Source: Nitrospirota bacterium
Lineage (GTDB): Bacteria > Nitrospirota > Nitrospiria > Nitrospirales > Nitrospiraceae
Direction of reading: 5' to 3'
Assembly (NCBI GenBank): GCA_030684575.1
Contig: JAUXVD010000019.1
Location: 179,806-243,805 of the forward strand
DNA: 64,000 nt
Part shown: one piece after another, positions 27,879-37,157 of the stretch
Position numbering within the stretch: position 1 is the first letter of the stretch
How the letters are laid out: the number at the start of each line of letters is the position of its first letter
The notes under the pieces: model-generated
Database searches by the model: none
Seen by the model: only the letters and a program-made list of their open reading frames with translations
Told to the model about the DNA's origin: nothing
Program-made: the position numbers and the translations under genes

Positions 27879-27906
27879 ATTAACTTTCCGGTCGCCGCTA
27901 AGTCAA
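27879..27906 (-). promoter_or_regulatory. Candidate sigma-70 promoter for midA-nuo operon
   Basis: On the minus strand TTGACT (27901-27906) is followed after 16 bases by GTTAAT (27879-27884). It lies about 55 bases upstream of the midA start. The nuo genes behind midA show no comparable promoter in their short spacers. Confidence 0.45.
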
Positions 27907-28032
27907 GGCGAGATCAGGGGGAATCTGTAACGCATCGTGCGTTTCCGACTCTGTCAGACCGGTCTTTTTGAATAGAAGAAAGATGTGGCGGGTAAGCCCT
28001 GAGGAGGGGAGCAAGTTCGGTCTGCTGTCAGC

Positions 28033-30753
<2,721 letters not shown>

Positions 30754-30802
30754 AGTACTGTTGATCGGAACGAACGCCGATGCCTCCGAAAGTAATCCGC
30801 GC

Positions 30803-30808
30803 AGTATA
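30803..30808 (-). promoter_or_regulatory. Candidate -10 box for secA
   Basis: On the minus strand TATACT (5 of 6 consensus) lies about 50 bases before the secA ATG. No good -35 box at 17 bases was found, so this is weak. Confidence 0.3.
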
Positions 30809-30870
30809 CAGGATCTTTTCCCTGAATCCTACAATCCAATCAGCAGAGGCTCAGGTGTCGAGTTGTCGGC

Positions 30871-30899
30871 TTGACAGGCCCAGCAGTCTCCATTAGCAT
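30871..30899 (+). promoter_or_regulatory. Candidate sigma-70 promoter of the first CruR-like module
   Basis: TTGACA (30871-30876, perfect), a 17-base spacer and TAGCAT (30894-30899, 4 of 6). Transcription would start near 30906, about 20 bases before the ATG at 30927. This is the best promoter in the window. Confidence 0.6.
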
Positions 30900-30926
30900 T
30901 CAGCCAAATCACTCGGTCTGTATACG

Positions 30927-31232
30927 ATGAACCACACCGTTCTCAAATATGTGTCGATCCTTCTCGTGTTCTTGGTCCTCTCCGTCGGCGGATTGGCTCA
31001 GGCACAGTCGGTCGAACATGCCGGACACCATGCCCACCATCAGGCTGCGACGCATGGCACGGTGCTGTGCTCCTGGATGTGTGCCGCCGGGACGGTGCTC
31101 GATAGTGCGTTCGTCACATTTGAAGCCGAACTCAGTCCGATTGCTCTCGTCACGCTTCCCCATGCTGCGCAGCCCTTAATCGAGCTGTGCCAGCCTTCTC
31201 CCAGCCGCGCGCCGCCATCGTTCTCTCTGTAG
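30927..31232 (+). CDS. CruR-like small copper-responsive upstream protein 1 (DUF2946-type)
   Basis: 101 residues: signal peptide or single membrane segment (about 5-26), His-rich stretch with eight His between 31 and 43, LCSWMC with Cys48 and Cys52, and RAPP at 94-97, four residues before the end. This layout matches DUF2946/CruR of Bordetella pertussis as I recall it. There the nascent chain arrests translation at RAPP, and copper binding to a cysteine motif relieves the arrest and triggers Rho termination ahead of the next gene. It heads the first module, 124 bases before an outer-membrane protein gene. The motif here is CxxxC. The regulatory role is inferred from family and context. Confidence 0.7.
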   Translation: MNHTVLKYVSILLVFLVLSVGGLAQAQSVEHAGHHAHHQAATHGTVLCSWMCAAGTVLDSAFVTFEAELSPIALVTLPHAAQPLIELCQPSPSRAPPSFSL

Positions 31233-31356
31233 TCTTCGTTGCTCAAAATAGATAGCCCGTAACCGGGCACATTCCGTTTCTCACACAACCCACTGAGTGG
31301 GCTGCAGGGTAGGCGGATAGGGACGATTCCTCGAGAGAGAAAGGGCGAGCTTCATC
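31233..31356 (+). promoter_or_regulatory. Leader between CruR-like 1 and outer-membrane gene, with two small hairpins
   Basis: A GCCCG-TAAC-CGGGC hairpin lies at 31255-31268 and a CCCAC-TGA-GTGGG palindrome at 31289-31301. The segment in between is C-rich and G-poor, as Rho loading sites tend to be. This is where conditional termination would be expected if the CruR mechanism applies. Confidence 0.4.
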
Positions 31357-32472
31357 ATGGCAGGAACCAGGTTTTCCCTCGGATTCATTCTCAGTCTTGC
31401 AGTCATGGTCTCACCATGGGCTGACCTCCAACCCGCGCAGGCGTCCTGCGGAGCGGTGTCCTGTTTCGTCGTCATCGGGTCGCAGCAACAAGTACCTCAG
31501 GCGGGCCTCCTCACAGCGAATGCGATGTACAATTACACGCCGATGCGATTACTGGATGGAACCAATGGAGTTATCCCAGCGGTCGACCAAGCGAGCCGGC
31601 AGATGATTTTGAATCATCATCAGGAGACTCGGACCATTACGCAGCAGGCAACGCTCGACCTGAATTATGGGGTCACCGATCGGTTTGGATTGCAACTGAC
31701 GCTTCCGTACATGTGGCGCACGCATAAGCACATCGATGGCATCGGAGAAGATGGAGCCAATGGCGAAGGGGCGGCGAGCAATTTCGGTGCGAATGGCATC
31801 GGGGATATCCGTGTCGGTCTCAAATATAATGTGCTGCCGACGTTGCGGAGTATGGTGGTGCTGGGATTCGGCGTTTATCTTCCGACCGGCAATACCCATG
31901 CACATGACAGTGCCGGGAGCATTATGGAGTCGCCCTCACAGCTCGGTCGTGGGCAAGTCGGGTTGAACCCCACCATGTATCAAACGTATGAACTGATCCC
32001 GCATCGGCTCAATCAGTTTTCTTCGGCCAGTTACCGGCACACCCTCCGGAATAACGACGGTTATCAGTTCGGCGATGAATATATGCTCAATGCCGGATTG
32101 AATCTCGTGGCGACACCGTGGCTGGTCCTCACGGGCCAGGTGAATTATCGCTACCTCGTGCACGATAATTTCAGTTCTTCGCTCTCTCGTTCTGCAACGC
32201 CTGCCGACGCGACGTTTCCTGATGAACCTCAGGTGATTGATCCGACCATTAAAAATCGTTCAGTCCCAACCACTGGCTCGACCTATCATGCGTTTTCTCC
32301 AGGATTTCAGGTCAACCTAGGGCAGATGATTGAGTCGAGTTGGACCAATATGACGTCGTTCTATTTCTTCGCGCAGATTCCATTTGCGCGGGATTCCAAC
32401 AACAGTCTGGCGCAGGGAACCAGTTACATCTTTGGGCTGACACGTTCGTTCCAAATGCTGAACCCCTCCTAA
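31357..32472 (+). CDS. Outer-membrane beta-barrel protein 1, copper-module associated
   Basis: 371 residues with a signal peptide of about 29 residues. The mature protein opens with SCGAVSCFVVIGSQQQVPQA, a CxxxxC pair right after cleavage that could bind metal. Alternating hydrophobic and polar strands follow with barrel-like turns (DLNYGVTDRFGLQLTLPYMW, GIGDIRVGLKYNVLPT, GFGVYLPTGNTHAHDSAGS). It resembles the Phenol_MetA_deg-type outer-membrane transporter family in overall pattern. It is paralogous to the protein at 41021-42094 over its whole length. The substrate is not known; copper import is suggested only by the CruR-like gene before it and TlpA/TonB behind it. Confidence 0.75.
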   Translation: MAGTRFSLGFILSLAVMVSPWADLQPAQASCGAVSCFVVIGSQQQVPQAGLLTANAMYNYTPMRLLDGTNGVIPAVDQASRQMILNHHQETRTITQQATLDLNYGVTDRFGLQLTLPYMWRTHKHIDGIGEDGANGEGAASNFGANGIGDIRVGLKYNVLPTLRSMVVLGFGVYLPTGNTHAHDSAGSIMESPSQLGRGQVGLNPTMYQTYELIPHRLNQFSSASYRHTLRNNDGYQFGDEYMLNAGLNLVATPWLVLTGQVNYRYLVHDNFSSSLSRSATPADATFPDEPQVIDPTIKNRSVPTTGSTYHAFSPGFQVNLGQMIESSWTNMTSFYFFAQIPFARDSNNSLAQGTSYIFGLTRSFQMLNPS

Positions 32473-32502
32473 GGGGAAACGGCTGACGCGGAGGAGGCTG
32501 TC

Positions 32503-33057
32503 ATGAGATTGAGGAACACCAACAACCTGCTTGTTGCGAGCATGCTGCTCATCGCATCGATGGGATGGCCTGCCTTCGATGGCTGGAGTATGGGCTCGCG
32601 TGTTCCGGCGGTCGGCATGCCAGCGGAAGATTTTCGCCTGGTCGATCTGGAGGGCAACGCACAGAGCCTCAGCCAGCATCGTGGCAAGATCGTACTCGTG
32701 AACTTCTGGGCCACCTGGTGCAAGCCCTGCACGACTGAAATGCCGGCCATGCAGGCCAGCTTTGAGAAGCTTCGTGACAAAGGGTTCGTGGTGCTGGCGA
32801 TCAACGAGCTGGAAGACGATGTGAAAGTACGTGAACACATCAAGCAGTATGGCCATACGTTCCCGGTTCTCATGGATCGCGACAACAAAGTCGCCAACCA
32901 GTTCGGGGTATTCGGGCTTCCCGTCAGCGTCTTCATCGACCAAGAGGGGCGAGTGCAGGAATACATCAAGGGCGGGTTGCTCACCGAGCAGAAGATACAG
33001 GAAATAGTCGTTCGGCTTCAGACCCAATCCGGGGTGAAAGCGGCGTCGCTGAAATAG
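32503..33057 (+). CDS. TlpA-type periplasmic thioredoxin 1
   Basis: 184 residues with an N-terminal signal/anchor helix (about 8-24) and a TlpA/ResA-like thioredoxin domain. The active site is WATWCKPC with Cys73 and Cys76; the cis-proline region is GVFGLPVSVFID. Such proteins reduce or deliver metal to periplasmic cysteine sites, for example in copper-site maturation. It is nearly identical to the copy at 40053-40607, the result of a segmental duplication. It starts 30 bases after the outer-membrane gene. Confidence 0.9.
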   Translation: MRLRNTNNLLVASMLLIASMGWPAFDGWSMGSRVPAVGMPAEDFRLVDLEGNAQSLSQHRGKIVLVNFWATWCKPCTTEMPAMQASFEKLRDKGFVVLAINELEDDVKVREHIKQYGHTFPVLMDRDNKVANQFGVFGLPVSVFIDQEGRVQEYIKGGLLTEQKIQEIVVRLQTQSGVKAASLK

Positions 33058-33103
33058 AGATGATCGTATGGTTGCAGCGAGAGGATGTCAGAAAGGTTCA
33101 AGC

Positions 33104-33571
33104 ATGAGAAGTGATACGAAAGCGGATCGAAGGATCTATTGTTTGGTGAGATGTGCCCTGGTCGCGGGATGTGTTGTCGTTGGGCTGCTCCTCACGCCGA
33201 TGGCACAGGCCGAGTCTAAATCCGAGAAAGTCTTCACCGCAGTGGTCACAGATGCGCAGGGGGTCGATACCGAAATCCGCAATCTTATTTTCTATTGGGA
33301 AGAAAAAATCAGCGAGACCGCCTTCGTCCCTCACGAACTGCGGCATCTCCCGGTCAAGCGCGGGAGTACGACCAACAACATCCCGTTCGACAAGATCAAG
33401 CAAGTCGAGGCCAAACCGGCCGGTAGTGAAGGGATCACGATGCTGGTCACGCTGGCGAACGGCAAGACCGGTGAGTTCGTGTTGACGATACCGGGTAGCT
33501 TCCGTGGTGAGTCGGATTTCGGTCAGGCCGACGTGCAGGCCAAGTCGGTGGCCAAGGTGGTGATCAAGTGA
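33104..33571 (+). CDS. Hypothetical periplasmic protein between TlpA and TonB
   Basis: 155 residues from the ATG at 33104, chosen because of GAAAGG seven bases upstream; a start at 33068 would add 12 residues. A signal peptide ends near MAQAES. The mature part is mixed alpha/beta, with a Tyr/Trp patch (LIFYWEEK) and VPHELRHLPVKRGS. No known domain was recognised. The stop overlaps the tonB start, so the two are coupled, suggesting a part in TonB-dependent uptake. Confidence 0.75.
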   Translation: MRSDTKADRRIYCLVRCALVAGCVVVGLLLTPMAQAESKSEKVFTAVVTDAQGVDTEIRNLIFYWEEKISETAFVPHELRHLPVKRGSTTNNIPFDKIKQVEAKPAGSEGITMLVTLANGKTGEFVLTIPGSFRGESDFGQADVQAKSVAKVVIK

Positions 33572-34581
33572 TGTTCAGTTCAGATGGCCAGTATCGCCTG
33601 CAAGGATGGGCGGTGTCTGCGCTCTTTCACGGCGTCGCATTGACCCTGGCCCTTGGCCTCATGGCTCAGGGTAAGTCGGTCGTGCCGAAAGAAGCCTTCA
33701 AGTGGGACGTAGCCCTGGTCGAGCCGCAACGGACACAAGCTGCAACGACGCCAACTCAGGAGCCAGCGAAGCCGACAACGCGGCAAGCCGCCCCGGCCCC
33801 CGCGCAACCCCAGATGGTTACGCAGCAAGTGCAGACTCGCGAGGTGACGCCGGTGGTGCAGCGTGAGATCCGCCAGGTGGTCGAGCCGAGCCAGCCGATT
33901 CAACAGACCATGGCGGTGCAAACGAGGACCGAGACGGTGACGCCAATCAAGGAACAACAGCCGGCAGTGGTTCAGCAGGCTCAGCAGGCCGTCGTCGAGT
34001 CGATTGCTCCCGTCATGCACCATGAAGCCGTAAGCACTGAACCGGCGATCATTGCGGCATCGGTGCAGCAGGCCGTGAGTCATCCCGAGCCAGTAACCAG
34101 CGCCTCAACACATGCTGTTGAAGCGCGCGCCATAGAGACCGCTTCGTTGACCCGCGATCCGGACATGCCTGCCTCCCCGGTGCCGGCCGCTGCTGCTGCA
34201 AGCGACGGGAAGCCTACCGAGGCTGTCGTCAGAGAGGTGGCGCCGCAAGTCGCCATGGCAACGAGTCCGGCGCCAGCGCCAGCTGTCAAAGCCGACTATG
34301 GCTGGCTGGCCGAATCGCTAAGGCGACGACTGGCAGAGGTGAAACGGTACCCCAGCGCCGCGCGCCTCAATGGCTTGGAAGGAAAGGTTGTGCTCCGTGC
34401 AGTCATTCGAGCCGATGGCCATCTGTCGGACGTGAAGGTGCATCGAAGTTCCGGTCATGAGTCGCTTGATAATGCAGCCATGGAGGCCATCCGGTTGGCC
34501 TGTCCGCTGCATCTGAAAAATGCGATTGGCGCTGCCGAGATAGCGGTACTCGTGCCGATGGTCTATAGCCTCGGGGGGTAG
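33571..34581 (+). CDS. tonB: TonB family energy transducer
   Basis: 336 residues from the ATG at 33571 (a GTG one codon earlier is possible). A single N-terminal membrane helix (about 12-32, SALFHGVALTLALGLMA) is followed by a long Pro/Gln/Val/Ala-rich periplasmic spacer (about 50-235). The C-terminal TonB domain shows VKRYPSAARLNGLEGKVVL and HRSSGHESLDNAAMEAIRLA. TonB carries proton-motive force to outer-membrane receptors. ExbB and ExbD are not in this window. Its place next to CruR-like and TonB receptor genes suggests a dedicated TonB. Confidence 0.92.
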   Translation: MFSSDGQYRLQGWAVSALFHGVALTLALGLMAQGKSVVPKEAFKWDVALVEPQRTQAATTPTQEPAKPTTRQAAPAPAQPQMVTQQVQTREVTPVVQREIRQVVEPSQPIQQTMAVQTRTETVTPIKEQQPAVVQQAQQAVVESIAPVMHHEAVSTEPAIIAASVQQAVSHPEPVTSASTHAVEARAIETASLTRDPDMPASPVPAAAAASDGKPTEAVVREVAPQVAMATSPAPAPAVKADYGWLAESLRRRLAEVKRYPSAARLNGLEGKVVLRAVIRADGHLSDVKVHRSSGHESLDNAAMEAIRLACPLHLKNAIGAAEIAVLVPMVYSLGG

Positions 34582-34684
34582 TCGAAGGAGTCGTTTGCGT
34601 CGATGTTCTGAGTGAGCGCAGGCCAATGTTCAAGTGGGCGCGAGATGTTTCTGTCCATTCGAGGGTCGAAGTGAGGTACGCCAG

Positions 34685-35971
34685 ATGATTGAGCGAAAAT
34701 TCAGTATCAAAAGACTGGCCTGGACGGTTGGAATTGCGATCGGCGCTGTCTCGCTTGCGTCGATCGCGCTGGCTGAGCCGGAGCAGGCTTTGCGGTTCGG
34801 TCCGAAACTGACGACGGATCATAACGTAAGAGCAGTCGTGGGGCCTTCCGTCCGGATCGACGAACAAGGCCGTATCTCGATGGCCTGGGTAGAAGAGGAC
34901 AAGAATACACGCACGGTGTTCTACTCGAGAACAGAAAAGCCGGAAGGGCCGATCGGGGCTCCAGTCACCGTGAACCAACCGACCGACGCGCCCTACATGC
35001 GGCAGGAAGCGCCGGCGCTAGCCGTGGCCGGAGACGAGGTGTTTCTGACCTGGGCCTTGACCCATCCGAAATCGACGGCGGACAAGCCGTTTTCAAATGA
35101 ACTGAGGCTGAGTCGGTCCACGGACGGCGGCAGAACCTTTCTCCCGTCGATTCTGGTGAACGACGATGAGCAGGTTATCGGCCACAGCTTCGATTCGCTT
35201 CACGTCGCCGCTGACGGTGTGGTGCATGTAGTCTGGATCGATGGGCGAGAGGGCAAGAAGGAATCCGGCACCTTTGTGACGCGTTCGACCGATCATGGCC
35301 GCACCGTCGTGAAGAACCTCAAGGTGGACGAGAATACCTGTGTCTGTTGCCGGACGTCACTCACGACAGGACCGGACGGGACGCTCTATGTGGCCTGGCG
35401 CAAGATTCTCCCCGGCGATCTCCGCGAAACGGTGGTCGCGCGTTCCACTGACGGCGGGCAGACCTTTACGGAACCGGTCATCGTGGGCCATGACCAGTGG
35501 GTGTTCCCCGGCTGTCCGCATCGGCCCGCCTCGATCGGGACGGATCGGCTCGGAAGACTCTATGTCGTCTGGTATACCGAGGGGATGGATGAGACCCCTG
35601 CGGTGTTCCTGGCCTATTCGGACGACCGTGGCGCCACCTTTTCTCCCAAACAAAAACTGAACGTCTCCAAGGGAACCTTTCCCGATCATCCGCAAATGGC
35701 GGTCGATCCGGAGGGGCGTCTGATCATCGTTTGGGAAGAACAGTCGCCCGTTCGGCGTGAAGTTGTGATGAGCCTGTCCCTCGATCGAGGACAGACATTC
35801 AGCGCGCCGAAGAAATTGAATGAGAAAAAAGGTCAGACGCCCACCCTCTCGATGAATGCGAAAGGGCTCGCGGCCTTGGCGTGGATGGAGCATGCCATGC
35901 CGAACCATCGGATGGTCGTGCAAACGATCCAGTTACCGGTGATGAAAGTTGTCGCGAGGCAGGAGCCGTAA
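34685..35971 (+). CDS. Secreted sialidase-like beta-propeller protein (Asp-box repeats)
   Basis: 428 residues from the ATG at 34685, preceded by GAGG at a good distance. The signal peptide is about 29 residues (ending SIALAEP). Five Asp-box motifs are visible: STDGGRTF, STDHGRTV, STDGGQTF, SDDRGATF and SLDRGQTF, implying a six-bladed propeller. A cysteine cluster CVCCRTS and a later FPGCPHR are unusual for a sialidase and might bind metal. The catalytic arginine triad and Tyr were not verified, so enzyme activity is not claimed. It follows tonB in the same direction. Confidence 0.75.
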   Translation: MIERKFSIKRLAWTVGIAIGAVSLASIALAEPEQALRFGPKLTTDHNVRAVVGPSVRIDEQGRISMAWVEEDKNTRTVFYSRTEKPEGPIGAPVTVNQPTDAPYMRQEAPALAVAGDEVFLTWALTHPKSTADKPFSNELRLSRSTDGGRTFLPSILVNDDEQVIGHSFDSLHVAADGVVHVVWIDGREGKKESGTFVTRSTDHGRTVVKNLKVDENTCVCCRTSLTTGPDGTLYVAWRKILPGDLRETVVARSTDGGQTFTEPVIVGHDQWVFPGCPHRPASIGTDRLGRLYVVWYTEGMDETPAVFLAYSDDRGATFSPKQKLNVSKGTFPDHPQMAVDPEGRLIIVWEEQSPVRREVVMSLSLDRGQTFSAPKKLNEKKGQTPTLSMNAKGLAALAWMEHAMPNHRMVVQTIQLPVMKVVARQEP

Positions 35972-35979
35972 CGAGTACA

Positions 35980-36098
35980 GGATGCTGAAAAAGCCCACCA
36001 GCTGCGTTCTCGCATCGTTCAGACCCTCAACGTACCCCTGCGGGTACGCCTCGGCCCTTCACTCGCTGCGGCCTTGCTGGACGGTCTTTTTGAGCACC
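35980..36098 (+). repeat. Dispersed hairpin-ended repeat, copy B (119 bp)
   Basis: It begins GGATGCTGAAAAAG and ends CTTTTTGAGCACC, imperfect inverted ends. Inside is a second palindrome, GTACCCCTGCGGGTAC. It starts nine bases after the sialidase-like gene. In one frame it has no stop and produces a false N-terminal extension of the following tlpA gene. Confidence 0.8.
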
Positions 36099-36107
36099 CT
36101 GTTGGAT

Positions 36108-36731
36108 ATGTTTTCATTGGCTCAGTCGAGTAGACCTTCGAAGCTCTGGCGTGGCCAAACGGTTCCTCCGCAGCCTGCCATCGTGTATGCATTACTGCGC
36201 CGAGTTGTGATCCTGTCGATGCTCGCTTTCATGAGCGTCATCTCGGCTGGCCCTGCGTCGGCGAGCGACCCCTTTGTCTCGCTCAAGATGAGCCGGTTGC
36301 CGGCCGGGAGCATGGTCGCGCCCTTTGAACTCACGGCGCTGGACGGCACAGTCGTCAAGTCGAGCGAGTTAGCAGGGAAGGTCGTGCTGGTGAATTTCTG
36401 GGCCACCTGGTGCGGGCCCTGCAAAGAAGAAATGCCATCTCTGGCGCGCCTGCAGCAGCAGGTAGACCCTGCGCATTTCGCCCTCCTCACGGTTACAACG
36501 GATCTGCAGCGGCAGGGCATCACACACTTTCTCTCTCACATCGGAGTCAGCCTGCCGGTGCTGTTCGATGAAGATCAGGAAGTATCACGCTCCTTCATGG
36601 TCCGAGGCCTCCCAACCACGATTGTCATTGGACGGGATGGCACGCTCGTCGGGCGTGCCGTCGGACCTCGTGCCTGGGATAGCCCGGAGGCGGTGGCGGT
36701 GATGCGGCAGGTCATGGAGCGCGGGAAATGA
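36108..36731 (+). CDS. TlpA-type periplasmic thioredoxin 2
   Basis: 207 residues from the ATG at 36108; a GTG at 36183 would start directly before the hydrophobic signal segment and is also plausible. The active site is WATWCGPC (Cys102, Cys105), with MVRGLPTTIVIGRDG around the cis-proline. It is only distantly related to the other two TlpA proteins here. The stop overlaps the start of CruR-like 2 (ATGA). The start is uncertain because the upstream sequence is the dispersed repeat. Confidence 0.85.
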   Translation: MFSLAQSSRPSKLWRGQTVPPQPAIVYALLRRVVILSMLAFMSVISAGPASASDPFVSLKMSRLPAGSMVAPFELTALDGTVVKSSELAGKVVLVNFWATWCGPCKEEMPSLARLQQQVDPAHFALLTVTTDLQRQGITHFLSHIGVSLPVLFDEDQEVSRSFMVRGLPTTIVIGRDGTLVGRAVGPRAWDSPEAVAVMRQVMERGK

Positions 36732-37036
36732 GGAAGTGTTTCGTCCCGCTGGTTCTGGCCCTTGCGACGCTGTATCTGACGCTTTCGGTCAGCGCCGTGG
36801 CCTGCCTCTTTGCGCATGAGAACCAGCCGCGCTCGGCTCATCATCACACCGGAGGTGTGACGCATTCTTCGCTGTGCGCCTGGGCCTGCCACGCCAGCCC
36901 GACCGTCGATCTTCCTGCGACCTCGCCACAGACGCAACCGCTTCACGTTGTCGCCATGTTGCTGTTGGTCGCGGTGTCCGTATCGTCGTTCCTCTTCCAG
37001 CAGTCGGCGCAGTCCCGCGCGCCTCCTCGTTCATAA
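36728..37036 (+). CDS. CruR-like small copper-responsive upstream protein 2
   Basis: 102 residues: hydrophobic signal segment (about 5-27), His at 30, 38-40 and 46, LCAWAC with Cys50 and Cys54, a second hydrophobic segment (about 73-90) and RAPP at 97-100, two residues before the end. The start overlaps the tlpA stop. It lies 121 bases upstream of a TonB receptor gene. In that spacer the first 45 bases are C/T-rich and G-poor. The function as copper-sensing leader is inferred from the RAPP and cysteine motifs. Confidence 0.7.
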   Translation: MRKCFVPLVLALATLYLTLSVSAVACLFAHENQPRSAHHHTGGVTHSSLCAWACHASPTVDLPATSPQTQPLHVVAMLLLVAVSVSSFLFQQSAQSRAPPRS

Positions 37037-37157
37037 CGTTTCATCCACGCATCGTGCATTCGTCATCTCTCCTGTACTGACCGTGCTGCACATTGTGCGG
37101 CCGCTGTCTGTGCGGAGGCAATTGTGTCAGTTCTCATTCTAAGAAGGAGTAGGGGTC

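Noticed and set aside
35949..36107. N-terminal extension of TlpA 2
   Set aside because: The extra residues are translated from the dispersed repeat copy B and are similar to translations of other repeat copies, not to TlpA.
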